Shown in pieces: positions 17,336 through 26,531 of a stretch of DNA of 64,000 nt. How positions within the stretch are numbered: position 1 is the first letter of the stretch; every line of letters starts with the position of its first letter. The DNA lies in assembly GCF_025685425.1 (NCBI RefSeq), contig NZ_JAGTAS010000056.1, positions 186,001 to 250,000 on the forward strand. The letters run 5' to 3'. Source of the stretch: Terriglobus albidus (GTDB lineage Bacteria > Acidobacteriota > Terriglobia > Terriglobales > Acidobacteriaceae). Under the pieces are notes generated by a model that saw nothing but the letters and a program-made list of their open reading frames with translations, ran no database searches and was not told the DNA's origin. Both the position numbers and the translations under genes were made by a program.

Positions 17336-18405
17336 GAGGCACCACTTACGCCGGCGGATGCGAATGTTGCCATCCGTGTGTAGAGCGCAATCGCGGATTC
17401 TATGAGCGGCATCGCAAGCACCGCGCCGGTACCCTCGCCGAGACGCATATTGAGCGACAGGACGGGCGTCAGCTGCAGACGGTCAAGCAGGAGGCGGTGA
17501 CCGGGTTCTTGCGATTGATGGCCGGCTATAAGGTAACCCGCGACCGATGGAGCCAGCGACACGGCCAGCGCCGCCGCGGCGGTAGAGATGAAGCCATCGA
17601 TGACAATGATGAGTCGCGCCCGTGCTGCGCCCAGAATCATTCCAACCATTGCGGCGATCTCAAGACCACCCACACTGGCCAGGATGTTAAGGGGCGAGCA
17701 TTTTGTCTTACCGACAAAATGCTTTTCCAGGATTGCACAAACAACCGACACTTTATGAAGATGGCCATTGGTGGAGATCCCCGTCCCGTGGCCAGTGGCC
17801 TCTTCCGGTGGCGCGTTAGTCAAAGCACAGGTAATTGCGCTTGCCGAGGTCGTGTTACCGATTCCCATCTCCCCAATGGCAATCATTGCTACTCCTGCGG
17901 AGGCTGCATCAGAAGCGAGCTGCACGCCGATTGAGATCGCTTCTTCGGTCTCCTGCGGTGTCATGGCCGCTTCATGAAGCATGTTGCGGGTGCCTCGACG
18001 CACTTTATGGTGCAAGAGCCCTGGAATGTCCTCGAAATCTGCATCGACTCCAATGTCGGCGACACAGAGCTCGACGTTGTGAAGTGCGGCCAGGACGTTG
18101 ACTGCGGCGCCATGATGCAGGAAGTTCAGGACCATCTGGTGGGTGACTTCCCTCGGGTAGGCACTGACTCCTTCGGCGGTAATTCCATGATCGGCCGCGA
18201 AGACGAAGACAGCCTTCTTAACCGGCAAGGCAATCTCCTGCCTGCGAATTGCGAGAACCTGTGCGACGAGACCTTCCAGGCGGCCGAGACTGCCGAGAGG
18301 CTTCGTGAGTGTGTCCAGATGCGCCAGCGCCTTCTGCCGCCACTGCTCACTTGGCGGTTCAATCGTTCGTGCGAGCTCCTGGAGGAGGGGTGTTTCGAAG
18401 GTCAT
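17332..18405 (-). CDS. cobT: Nicotinate-nucleotide:DMB phosphoribosyltransferase
   Basis: Activates the lower ligand base to alpha-ribazole phosphate (357 aa). Start ATG 18405 (MTFETPLLQEL) forms ATGA with the btuD-like gene; the frame upstream is artefactual. Motifs DTLTKPLGSLGRLE near the N-terminus, FAADHGI, EMGIGNTTSASA and the catalytic glutamate region MRLGEGTGAVLA are intact. Regular length for CobT. Confidence 0.95.
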   Translation of the reverse strand: MTFETPLLQELARTIEPPSEQWRQKALAHLDTLTKPLGSLGRLEGLVAQVLAIRRQEIALPVKKAVFVFAADHGITAEGVSAYPREVTHQMVLNFLHHGAAVNVLAALHNVELCVADIGVDADFEDIPGLLHHKVRRGTRNMLHEAAMTPQETEEAISIGVQLASDAASAGVAMIAIGEMGIGNTTSASAITCALTNAPPEEATGHGTGISTNGHLHKVSVVCAILEKHFVGKTKCSPLNILASVGGLEIAAMVGMILGAARARLIIVIDGFISTAAAALAVSLAPSVAGYLIAGHQSQEPGHRLLLDRLQLTPVLSLNMRLGEGTGAVLAMPLIESAIALYTRMATFASAGVSGAS

Positions 18406-19175
18406 AAGGTTTCCACTAGATCGGATGGATGAAATGGTAGCTGGTGGCGTCGAGAGACATAGTTGAAAGCCTTCTGCAGATTTTCCGTAGTAAGAATGGC
18501 GTCGGGCGGCCCGCTTACGAACGATGTTCCGGGACCGAGAAGATGCACCTCCGAGAAGTTCCACCGGATCAGGTGCAGATCATGTATCGACGCGAGGACT
18601 GCAAGGCCCTCCCCGCGGAGGCGCCGGAGCAGTTCCATCAGCTCAACCTGACGGCCTATATCGAGATTCTGTGTCGGCTCGTCGAGCAGCAGGAGTTGCG
18701 GGTCCTGAGCGAGTCCCAGGGCAATCTTGACGCGTTGGCGTTCACCACCACTCAGCTCGTTGAAGATCCGCTTTCTCAGCGTAGCCGTGTCTGTCCATTC
18801 GAGTGCGCGTTCGACGGCGGCGCGGTCCTCAGGAAGTAGCCCCCGAAGCATGCCCAGATATGGAGTCCTACCTTGAGCGACAATTTGTTCGACGGTGAAG
18901 TCGAATGGCACATCAAGTTCCTGCGGCACGAGAGCGACGAGGCGGGATCGATTGCGGTGGGACAGCCCATTGATTTTCTTTCCGTTCACAAGTACCGCAC
19001 CTGACGTTGCAGTAAGCGCACCTGAACCAAGCCGCAGCAGTGTCGTCTTGCCGACTCCGTTAGCACCGATCAGGGCAGTACACGTCCCGCTTCTCACAGA
19101 AAAGGAGATGTTCTCGAGGACCTGTCGTCCGGAGTATCGGAAGCTCGCGTTCTCAAAACGAAGCAATGGGGTCAC
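18402..19175 (-). CDS. btuD: Cobalamin-type ABC importer ATP-binding protein
   Basis: FecCD/BtuCD-class ATPase (257 aa). The start is GTG 19175, sharing four bases (GTGA) with the stop of the permease and preceded by AAGGAG; the longer upstream frame is an artefact. Walker A is GANGVGKTT, the signature is LSGGERQRV, Walker B is LLLLDEPTQNLD and the switch His is in SIHDLH. With the permease, BtuF-like protein and TonB receptor it forms a complete uptake route. The family also imports ferric siderophores, but riboswitch control and neighbours point to cobalamin. Confidence 0.9.
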   Translation of the reverse strand: MTPLLRFENASFRYSGRQVLENISFSVRSGTCTALIGANGVGKTTLLRLGSGALTATSGAVLVNGKKINGLSHRNRSRLVALVPQELDVPFDFTVEQIVAQGRTPYLGMLRGLLPEDRAAVERALEWTDTATLRKRIFNELSGGERQRVKIALGLAQDPQLLLLDEPTQNLDIGRQVELMELLRRLRGEGLAVLASIHDLHLIRWNFSEVHLLGPGTSFVSGPPDAILTTENLQKAFNYVSRRHQLPFHPSDLVETL

Positions 19176-20194
19176 AGTGCGTACTCCTTTTTCCTCTTCC
19201 GTAGAAGGTAAAGAAAGAAGGGACCTCCCAGGAAGACCATCAGTATGCCGACCGGCAGCTCGGATGGCGCGACGATCGAGCGGGCAAGAGTATCGGCGAT
19301 CACCAGAAAGATGGCGCCGCTGATGACCGTTACAGGCAGCAGGCGCACATTGTCGGGGCCGAGAAGAAGCCGGATGACATGAGGGATAATGAGCCCGGCA
19401 AAGCTGATCAGTCCTCCCAGTGATACAGCAAGTGCTGTCAGCCATGAGCCGGTGATGATGATGGCGATTCGAGTGGCCTCGACTCGCACTCCCAGCTGCT
19501 GCGCATATTCATCTCCAAGCGCCAGCGTATTGAGCCGTCGCATCAGGGGATAGCAGGCAATGAGTGCGAGAAAGAACAGCACAAAGGTGATTGCAAGCTG
19601 TCTCCATCCCGGGACGCTGATGGTGCCGTGAAGCCATGCGGCAACAATTCTGGTGCCCGATGATGAGTTGGGATCAAGCAGCTGCAGCAGGTAGGTCGAG
19701 TTGCTCAGCATCGTGCCGACGGCGAAGCCCGCCAGCAGCAGCGTCACGCCGTTGGTGCGACCGCGCACTCGCGCCAGAGAGTAGACCACGGTCATGGTGA
19801 GTACTGCGCCGACGAACGCCAGGAGAGCGGTGGAGCTGAATCCGAAGAAGGTGAGTTGTGAAAGAAAAATAATGCCGACGCACGCTCCGACGGCAGCGCC
19901 TCCGGATGCGCCGATGATATATGGGTCCGCCATGGGATTGCGAAACAGCCCCTGGAACATCAGCCCTGAGGCTGCGAGAGCGGCGCCGACAATTGCCGAA
20001 GCAAGGACGCGCGGAAGCCGGATGCTCAGGAGGATGGTACTTTGTGTCTCCGTCAGTGCCCGGTCCCGCAATGCCGCATGAAGTAAATCGTGTGTTGGGA
20101 TGTGAACGGCGCCGATGGATGCGGAGGTAAGTAAGGATATAAGCAATATAAAGAGAAGCAGGCAGACAATCCCGAAGTAGCCGAGATTACTCAT
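19172..20194 (-). CDS. btuC: Cobalamin-type ABC importer permease (FecCD family)
   Basis: Inner-membrane permease (340 aa) with about ten hydrophobic segments (FGIVCLLLFILLISLL, LASAIVGAALAASGLMFQG, TVVYSLARV, LAVSLGGLISFAGLIIPHV and others). The PRVLASAIVGAALAASG and FAGLIIPHVIR motifs are typical of FecCD/BtuC permeases. An 83-base gap separates it from the TonB receptor; no good ribosome site is seen before the ATG, so translation may depend on upstream ribosomes or an unusual start. Confidence 0.92.
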   Translation of the reverse strand: MSNLGYFGIVCLLLFILLISLLTSASIGAVHIPTHDLLHAALRDRALTETQSTILLSIRLPRVLASAIVGAALAASGLMFQGLFRNPMADPYIIGASGGAAVGACVGIIFLSQLTFFGFSSTALLAFVGAVLTMTVVYSLARVRGRTNGVTLLLAGFAVGTMLSNSTYLLQLLDPNSSSGTRIVAAWLHGTISVPGWRQLAITFVLFFLALIACYPLMRRLNTLALGDEYAQQLGVRVEATRIAIIITGSWLTALAVSLGGLISFAGLIIPHVIRLLLGPDNVRLLPVTVISGAIFLVIADTLARSIVAPSELPVGILMVFLGGPFFLYLLRKRKKEYAL

Positions 20195-20277
20195 TGAGGC
20201 GAACAGCCCAGGTATTTTCTGAGCCGTTCGCTCCTGTCCTGGCTTTACGATGCCGGGAACGGGCGCTCCCCCCTTGT

Positions 20278-22833
20278 CTACCTTAGCTTCCAGGATTCGC
20301 CTCCAAGCGTGATGCGCAGTCCAGAACGAAAGTTGAACGGGAGCGCACGATATCCAAACGCCTCAGAGTAGTGTTCATTGAGAAGGTTCTGTACCTCTGC
20401 ATAGGCGGTCATGTGGTGGGAGACTCTGTACTCGCCAGTCAACTCGAGCCGTTGGTATGCACCCCCGAGGTTTTGGTTGGGCAGCAGCATCGTGCCCGAG
20501 AGAAAGTCGCTGTCGTCTCTGAGTCCAACGAGGGTTCCGCTTAGTTGGGCGTTCCAACGCGAACGGGTGTACTGCAGACCGAAGTACCCTGAGTTTCTCG
20601 CGCGGCGGAACGGACGATTATTCTTGAGGGGGCCAGAGCTGCCTATCAAAATACCTGGAAAGAGCGGGTTAATCGTAGGCTTGAGAGCCGACGATGCGAA
20701 AGAATTCTGGACCTTCGCGTCGAGCAACGTGTAACCTCCACGGGCAAAGAGGGACTTGCTGAGTTTCATCTCGAGCTCGACTTCGAGTCCCTGTGCGCGA
20801 TAGGCGAGACTGTTGACGTATGCGCCGCCAGAGAAGGCTTGGTTTGACGCGCCTGAAAATCCGTTGGCTACAAGATTTGCCTGGGAGACGAACTCAAGAC
20901 CGCCATTGTATTCGTTGTGAAAGTAGGTCAGGCCGAGCCTTGCGTGTCCGTTTCCAAACTCCTGGTCGACCCCACCGTCATAACTGCGTGACTGTTCGGG
21001 TCCTGCCTGGGAGATACCATACTGCGAGATGAGAGCGGGGTTGCTGATGGCAAGCAGTCCATACAGAGAGTGATTCTGGATATAGATGCTCGGTCCCTTG
21101 ATGCCCTTGGAGAAGCTGGTATGCAGTTTAGTTCCGCCGAGCAGTCCCTGGTGGGTGGGCCGCACGAGGTAATATGCCGCCGAGGCGCGGGGAGTCGCCG
21201 CGAAGCCGTAGACCGCATTGTTCTCGAGTCCGGTCCCGACGGTGTAGAAGAGGCGGCTTGCGAAGTCGCCCTGCATTTCCAGCATCGTTGAGTAGTTGTT
21301 ACGGTCGGCCGCCCCGGTAGGACTACCGGTCGAGGCACTTGTTCCGCGTTCGCTCTCATATTTGAATCCGCCAAATAGCAGGGTATGCACAGGTCGGCCG
21401 AAGATCGAATCCAGACGATAGTCCGATTGTGCATAGACAAAATCGCGCTGGCTGAGATTATTTGTGATGCTCGGATATGTTCCCGGAAAGTTGAGCGTTG
21501 CCTGACCCGAGACGACATAGCCGTTCGCGCCGCGGATTGTTACAGGGTTTCCGATATAGCTGGTGATTACACCACTCGCGTTCTTCACTGGATTACCTGC
21601 TGGGTATGACTTGTTATACAGGTAGTTCAGGCGAAGTCCGCCATAGCGAACTAGATTGTGCCAGTGTTCCGTCGTTCGGTTTTCGAGTGTGCCAGCGACA
21701 AAGAGATCGTGCTCCGCCGAATATGCTGAGTCTGGAAGACCATAGAGTGCAAGCGCGTTCGGTTTGCCTCCTCCGGCGGAGACGTGGCGGAGCGTGAAGC
21801 GAATGTCCGTAGCGGAGTTTGGTTGGTAGCCAAGATTCTCGGCAAAAGTTACATTGTGAAACGCGCTTGAGGCAAGGCTGTTATCTGTATCGAAGCGCGC
21901 AAAGCTCGAGAGATAGTCGACGCGGTGCGCGGCGCCGGAGAGTACGGACTCCTGGCGCCAGGTGTTGAAGTTTCCACCGTCGATGGAATATTCGAGCTGG
22001 GGAAGCGGGGTAGATCCACGACGTGTTGTGAGAGAGACGACACCGGCAAGCGCTTCCGATCCGTAAAGCGCGCTGTTCGGTTCGCGAAGCACCTCAACGC
22101 GATTGATGCCGGTGCTGGCGATGTTCGCGAATTCAACGGAGCCACCTAGATCATTGGCCGGGATCCCATCGATCAGAACCTTGTTGGCGTTCGTGTTTCC
22201 ACCGCGGATGTAGAGTCCGCTGGTCCCACCTGCTTGCCCCGTTTGCGTGATCTGCGCGCCGGGGAGATAGCGCAAGGGCTCCTGGATGTCGCGTGTGTAT
22301 TTGAACCAGTCTCTGTCGAGGATGGTCACCGATGCGGCGACCTGAGCGATGGGCGTTGGCGTGCCGGACGCTGTAATGGAGACCTGCTGCGTGTCCGTGG
22401 GGGTAGCAACGATGAGGTCTGTCATCGTTGCGGCGTCGGCGCTGAAAAACATCGCAGCTGTTGTTGCAGCGTTGAATGTGGGAGCCGACGAGCGCAGCTG
22501 GAATCGTCCATTTGAAGGAACTCGAACTCTGTAGTGGCCCTGCGCATCAGTAACGCCGGTAGCGACCGCCGAAGAGCCCGCGAGAAGCTCGACCAGGGCG
22601 CCCGGCACGACAGCACCGAGCGGATCGCGAACGGTACCGTATACGAAGCCACGGCCGCGCGTTGCATCCTGTGCGGGTTGCTCTGCGGAGGCGGCGCTGG
22701 CAGCAATTTGAGCAAGGCTCGCAGGCACAAGGAGCGAGAACCATAAAGAGGCGGCAACACATTTTAGACGAATGGAGGGTGATCCACCCCTGGGGCCGCA
22801 GACGCGGGACTTATATTCAAATGTTTGTTTCAT
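20278..22833 (-). CDS. TonB-dependent outer-membrane receptor, cobalamin operon
   Basis: Outer-membrane transporter (851 aa). ATG 22833 has GAAAGG six bases upstream; the longer frame start at 22896 is not supported. After a leader with hydrophobic core (AASLWFSLLVPASLAQ) comes a carboxypeptidase-regulatory-like domain (FVYGTVRDPLGAVVPGALVELL), a plug (ITASGTPTPIAQVAASVTIL, GLYIRGGNTNANKVLIDGIP, VEVLREPNSALYGSEALAG) and a long beta-barrel. The extra N-terminal domain is common in acidobacterial receptors. Function as corrinoid receptor (BtuB role) is inferred from the operon. Confidence 0.88.
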   Translation of the reverse strand: MKQTFEYKSRVCGPRGGSPSIRLKCVAASLWFSLLVPASLAQIAASAASAEQPAQDATRGRGFVYGTVRDPLGAVVPGALVELLAGSSAVATGVTDAQGHYRVRVPSNGRFQLRSSAPTFNAATTAAMFFSADAATMTDLIVATPTDTQQVSITASGTPTPIAQVAASVTILDRDWFKYTRDIQEPLRYLPGAQITQTGQAGGTSGLYIRGGNTNANKVLIDGIPANDLGGSVEFANIASTGINRVEVLREPNSALYGSEALAGVVSLTTRRGSTPLPQLEYSIDGGNFNTWRQESVLSGAAHRVDYLSSFARFDTDNSLASSAFHNVTFAENLGYQPNSATDIRFTLRHVSAGGGKPNALALYGLPDSAYSAEHDLFVAGTLENRTTEHWHNLVRYGGLRLNYLYNKSYPAGNPVKNASGVITSYIGNPVTIRGANGYVVSGQATLNFPGTYPSITNNLSQRDFVYAQSDYRLDSIFGRPVHTLLFGGFKYESERGTSASTGSPTGAADRNNYSTMLEMQGDFASRLFYTVGTGLENNAVYGFAATPRASAAYYLVRPTHQGLLGGTKLHTSFSKGIKGPSIYIQNHSLYGLLAISNPALISQYGISQAGPEQSRSYDGGVDQEFGNGHARLGLTYFHNEYNGGLEFVSQANLVANGFSGASNQAFSGGAYVNSLAYRAQGLEVELEMKLSKSLFARGGYTLLDAKVQNSFASSALKPTINPLFPGILIGSSGPLKNNRPFRRARNSGYFGLQYTRSRWNAQLSGTLVGLRDDSDFLSGTMLLPNQNLGGAYQRLELTGEYRVSHHMTAYAEVQNLLNEHYSEAFGYRALPFNFRSGLRITLGGESWKLR

Positions 22834-22925
22834 CGTACCTTTCAACCTTCCAGGGAGAACGTCTCCAGCGGCCGTCTTTTCGGTTGTCTCACACACGTAT
22901 CGTTCAGGCGGCGATAGATGCTCAC

Positions 22926-23783
22926 CTAGGGATGAAGTTGTTTCGCCAGATCCTCCAGGGCATCGACGGCGACAGGGCTGGGAAAGCTCACTCTCTTATC
23001 CACGTAGTAGACCCGGCGATTTTTGACGGCAGGAAGGATGTTCCAGCCGGGACGGTTCTGGAGCGAGTCGAGAGTGATGGTGCCGCCGCGCATCATGAGA
23101 AGCGCCGCTGGAGCGCGGGCAATCACAGCCTCCAGGCTGATATGTGGCCATTCCTGATTGATGTCGGAGGTGATGGAGTGACCGCCTGCGGCGTCGATGA
23201 TCTCCGAAATAAACGATCCCTTGCCGATGGTGACGACAGGGTCATATGAAACGGGCATGTAGACGTCGATGACGGGAAGTCCCTTCACCCTCGTGCGGAC
23301 GGCATCGATGCGCTGTTTTAGCTGCCGCGATACCGCTGTGGCCTGAGCTTCATGTGCAGTTGCCTGTCCCAGGCTCTCGACGGAGCGAAGAATTCCCTGC
23401 ATACCATGCGGATCGACGATGTAGAGAGGTACTCCGAACCGTTGCAGTTGATCAAGGATCGCAGGCTGATTTTGATGAGGCATGCCAAGGACAAGATCAG
23501 GATGGAAAGAGAGGATAGCCTCCACCGAAGGGTTGCTGATGGATCCGACGCTCGGCCTTTTCGTGGCCTCCTCGGGATATTTCACGTAGTCGCTGATTGC
23601 CACAACTTCATTGCCTGCGCCAATGGCAAAAACCGTGTCCGTGATGCTTGGAACGAGACAGATGATGCGTTGCGGATGGTCGGGCACTGTCACCACACGA
23701 CCCGTCTCATCCGTAACAGTACGAGCTGCGGTGCAGGGGAGAGTCGCGATAAGCAGAGTGAGGATAGCAAAAGTTTTTTTCAT
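22926..23783 (-). CDS. btuF: Periplasmic corrinoid-binding protein
   Basis: Class III substrate-binding protein (285 aa) with Sec leader (MKKTFAILTLLIATLPCTAA). Motifs PQRIICLVPSITDTVFAIGAG, VGSISNPSVEAILSFHPDLVLG and the GSFISEIIDAAGG lid are typical of BtuF and helical-backbone metal receptors. No lipobox Cys is evident after the hydrophobic core except C17, so it could be soluble or a weak lipoprotein. Its ATG overlaps the stop of cbiA by four bases. A 92-base gap to the receptor gene holds no second riboswitch that I can see. Confidence 0.9.
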   Translation of the reverse strand: MKKTFAILTLLIATLPCTAARTVTDETGRVVTVPDHPQRIICLVPSITDTVFAIGAGNEVVAISDYVKYPEEATKRPSVGSISNPSVEAILSFHPDLVLGMPHQNQPAILDQLQRFGVPLYIVDPHGMQGILRSVESLGQATAHEAQATAVSRQLKQRIDAVRTRVKGLPVIDVYMPVSYDPVVTIGKGSFISEIIDAAGGHSITSDINQEWPHISLEAVIARAPAALLMMRGGTITLDSLQNRPGWNILPAVKNRRVYYVDKRVSFPSPVAVDALEDLAKQLHP

Positions 23784-25171
23784 GGGGCGGCCTCTTCATG
23801 ATTTCTAGCGGTGGAAGCAGCCTCAACGAAGTACTTCGCTACATGCGGTGAAGTGCGGAAGTGGAGATGAATGTAGCTGGCGAAAATATTTCCGACGAGG
23901 TAGCCTTCGTCTTCTTCTCGTTTGGATAACGAATATTGAACGTGGTAACAGGTGTCACTGGTCGGGGTTCCCAATATCCGTGAATAGTGAAAACTGTGGC
24001 CTCGCAGGGATGTACCGGTTTTCCCAAGAAGACAGTCGCGTGTAGGCCGCACGGTGACGTAACCAAACTGCACTAGCTTGTCTGTCATCTCGAACGTGAA
24101 GGGAAGCACACCAGCGAACTGAGAGGACGCTCCGTCCGTCCTCGCGATGGAGCGGGACAGGTAGATCATGCCCCCACATTCGGCGTAGACCGGCTTACCG
24201 GAGGATACGAAATCGCGAATCGACTGGAGCATCCCTTGATTGGAACTCAATTCCTCTGCATAGAGTTCCGGATAGCCTCCACCAAGGTAGAGGGCGTCGA
24301 GATCTTCCGGAACCGCAGCATCCTGCATGGGACTGAACGAAACAATCTCGGCGCCGGCGGCGCGCAATAGATCGAGATTGTCTTCGTAGTAGAAGCTGAA
24401 CGCTTTGTCTCTCGCAACTCCGATACGAACCCGGGTTTCCGCTGAAGTTGGGGTGAGGGAAAGGTCTTGTTCAAAGTAGACGCCGCACTCAAGCGAGAGC
24501 AATGCTTCCAGGTTGACGTGGTCTTCGGCAACGGAAGCGAATCGCTCAAGTTGCAGGCCGGCAGAGTCGTCCCCGTAATGTTCCTCAGACGTCCTAAGGC
24601 CGAGATGTCTCTCAGCAATGGCAATCGCGGGCTCTTGCGGTAGCCATCCCAACACCGGCGTCCGGCAGGACGAAGTGATGGACGACCTCAACATCTCGAA
24701 GTGGCGTTGATTGGCGACACGATTGAGAATCACACCAGCAAGGCGAAGGTCTGGATCGAATAACTCGAAACCGAGTACGGTGGCGGCGATGCTTTGCGAC
24801 GTCTTGGCTGCATCGAGCACAAGAACGATAGGAAGCTCGAACAGCTTTGCGATCTCGGCGGTGCTGCCGCTTTGGGTTATGCCGTCTTTGCCGTCAAACA
24901 GCCCCATCATGCCCTCAACCACAATGACCTCAGCGCCGGTTGACGCCTGACGAAGAACGTCACGGTTGGCATCGATCGAGAGCATCCAGGTATCGATATT
25001 TCTAGCGGTTCGTCCGGCAATACGCGTGTGGTGACCGGTATCCAAAAAATCGGGTCCCGCCTTGAATGGCTGAACGGTAATCTGTCGTCGCATCATCATC
25101 GCAATGAGTGCGAGGGTGACCGTAGTTTTGCCTACGCTGCTGGCTGTGCCGGCGATCAAAAAGCCTTTCAT
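23780..25171 (-). CDS. cbiA: Cobyrinate a,c-diamide synthase
   Basis: Glutamine-dependent amidotransferase (463 aa). P-loop GTASSVGKTTVTLAL at the N-terminus, the APFKAGPDFLDTGHH-like motif (VQPFKAGPDFLDTGHH), EGMMGLFDGKDG, and a C-terminal GATase with Cys in YAECGGMIYLSRS. It amidates the a and c side chains of (hydrogeno)cobyrinic acid. Its presence along with cobQ means the operon covers steps before cobinamide, although no corrin-ring genes are in the window. ATGA overlaps on both sides. Confidence 0.93.
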   Translation of the reverse strand: MKGFLIAGTASSVGKTTVTLALIAMMMRRQITVQPFKAGPDFLDTGHHTRIAGRTARNIDTWMLSIDANRDVLRQASTGAEVIVVEGMMGLFDGKDGITQSGSTAEIAKLFELPIVLVLDAAKTSQSIAATVLGFELFDPDLRLAGVILNRVANQRHFEMLRSSITSSCRTPVLGWLPQEPAIAIAERHLGLRTSEEHYGDDSAGLQLERFASVAEDHVNLEALLSLECGVYFEQDLSLTPTSAETRVRIGVARDKAFSFYYEDNLDLLRAAGAEIVSFSPMQDAAVPEDLDALYLGGGYPELYAEELSSNQGMLQSIRDFVSSGKPVYAECGGMIYLSRSIARTDGASSQFAGVLPFTFEMTDKLVQFGYVTVRPTRDCLLGKTGTSLRGHSFHYSRILGTPTSDTCYHVQYSLSKREEDEGYLVGNIFASYIHLHFRTSPHVAKYFVEAASTARNHEEAAP

Positions 25172-25731
25172 GCGCCAGCCTCGCGTGGAATGCTGCCTTT
25201 GAGTGCGAGCGGAAGGCCGGCGACCATGAACAGCACTGTGTCTGCCACCGATGCCACACGTTGATTGATTTCGCCAACAAGGTCACGAAATTGGCGGCCC
25301 AGTTCGTAAGCAGGCACGACTCCGCTGCCCACTTCGTTTGACACTAGGACGACGGAGCAGGCAGTGTTACGCAGCGTCGCGCAAAGCTGATCGATCTGAA
25401 ACTCCTGCTTTGACCGGTCTGCGCCACAAGATTCCAAGAGGTTTGAAGCGAAAAGAGTCAGGCAGTCGACGATGATGATCTCGTGATCTTTAGCTGATTG
25501 CTGAATCGTCTCGCCAATCCGAAGGGGCTCTTCAACCGTCGTCCAATGTGTGGGCCGATCGGCGCGGTGGCGCTCAATCTTGGCTGTCATCTCCGGGTCG
25601 TTGCGGCGTTCGGCTGTGGCAATAAACGCTACACGCTCCCAGCGTTCCGCGAGCTGTTGAGCGTAGCGACTCTTTCCACTGCGCACACCGCCGAGCACGA
25701 GAGTCACGGAAGCAGCTTCAGGGTTCTGCAT
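25168..25731 (-). CDS. cobU: Adenosylcobinamide kinase / adenosylcobinamide-phosphate guanylyltransferase
   Basis: Bifunctional CobU/CobP enzyme (187 aa), first gene of the operon. ATG 25731 has AGGAG seven bases upstream; the frame opens earlier without a site. P-loop VLGGVRSGKS, the R-N-D-P-E-M-T-A-K-I-E-R-H-R motif with the GMP-accepting His, VDCLTLFASNLL and SNEVGSGVVP are all present. It phosphorylates cobinamide and transfers GMP from GTP to it. Likely controlled directly by the cobalamin riboswitch 137 bases upstream. Confidence 0.95.
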   Translation of the reverse strand: MQNPEAASVTLVLGGVRSGKSRYAQQLAERWERVAFIATAERRNDPEMTAKIERHRADRPTHWTTVEEPLRIGETIQQSAKDHEIIIVDCLTLFASNLLESCGADRSKQEFQIDQLCATLRNTACSVVLVSNEVGSGVVPAYELGRQFRDLVGEINQRVASVADTVLFMVAGLPLALKGSIPREAGA

Positions 25732-25868
25732 ACATCGCTCCTGGCGCTTGCAAAGAGAGTCTGCAAGGACGCCGAGCGGGATTGGTAATAGGCAGCTGCC
25801 ACGGGCGGTCAGATCGCACGTGGATAAGCTCTTCAACTCTCCCAGCGAAGTTGAATCAGCCCGATCGT

Positions 25869-26012
25869 ATCTGGCCGGTCTCCTGACTTGCGCTTCGCTG
25901 GACTAAGGCGGCCTTCCCCGGGCTTTCGCCCGAGTGACCCTAAAGTGCCCGTCCTCAACGCTTACAGTTACGGGGTAGTGGCGGACTCGCACCGCCTTCC
26001 CGAACACCAGAT
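25869..26012 (-). promoter_or_regulatory. Cobalamin riboswitch
   Basis: On the minus strand the outer stem ATCTGG (26012-26007) pairs with CCAGAT (25874-25869). Inside are the conserved blocks GGGAA, GGTGCGAGTCCGCCACTACC and, near the 3' end, the B12 box AGTCAGGAGACCGGCC (25888-25873). These match the family core almost exactly. It lies 137 bases before the cobU ATG. In that leader TTCAACT and AGTTGAA form a 7-bp stem and GGCG..TTGCA pairs with TGCAA.CGCC just before the AGGAG site, so translation control by ribosome-site sequestration is plausible. B12 should repress the whole operon. Confidence 0.96.
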
Positions 26013-26018
26013 AGAGGA

Positions 26019-26047
26019 TTTATACCGCCCTTTCCAATGGCGGTCAA
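26019..26047 (-). promoter_or_regulatory. Promoter of the cobalamin operon
   Basis: On the minus strand TTGACC (26047-26042) and TATAAA (26024-26019) are separated by exactly 17 bases. The predicted start of transcription falls at or next to the first base of riboswitch stem P1 (26012), which strongly supports both calls. Confidence 0.8.
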
Positions 26048-26174
26048 TTGGGTAAATTACGGACCGGAGGCAAATGCCAAACCGAGGTGGATAGGTCATA
26101 TCACGCTGAAGCGATCATCTCGGATGTACGGGACACTGTCGCGATCACTCGTCCTGCAATTATTTATGCAGCGA

Positions 26175-26290
26175 TAGAGCATTTTCCCTGTAGGTGTAGA
26201 GTAGGGCTTCTGCATCTATGGGCGTTTTCCGCAATGAAAACGCCGCTCTACTCCTCTTTCGGGCTACCCAGCAACAGGGAAAATGCTCTA
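26175..26290 (-). repeat. Palindromic dispersed element, copy B (116 bp)
   Basis: Same family as the element at 6953, in the opposite orientation. Ends TAGAGCATTTTCCCTGT and ACAGGGAAAATGCTCTA are a perfect 17-base inverted repeat; the inner hairpin is GGCGTTTTCC-gcaat-GAAAACGCC. It sits in the gap between the cobalamin promoter and the end of the ADOP permease gene. The remaining 241 bases to 26531 show no gene or motif that I can support. Confidence 0.92.
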
Positions 26291-26531
26291 GTCTCGTCTT
26301 TGCAGTCACCGGTCAGCTCCTTCTAGAGGATTGAAATCTCTCCTCTCAGATACAGACCTCCGATTCAATTGGAAAAATTAGACGCTACGATCGTCAGTAT
26401 GTCCGCTGTGAGTCGCTGGTGATGTCTCGCAATTGTAAAAAGTCCCATGACCGATCTACTCGCCCAGACTCTGATCCGTCTGCAGGGCGGGAGCGAGAGC
26501 CTTTGCCACAGCCATGGGTTGGCTTTTGTTA

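Noticed and set aside
20195-20277. Possible internal promoter between TonB receptor and btuC
   Set aside because: Only GC-rich stretches; no paired -35/-10 boxes found.
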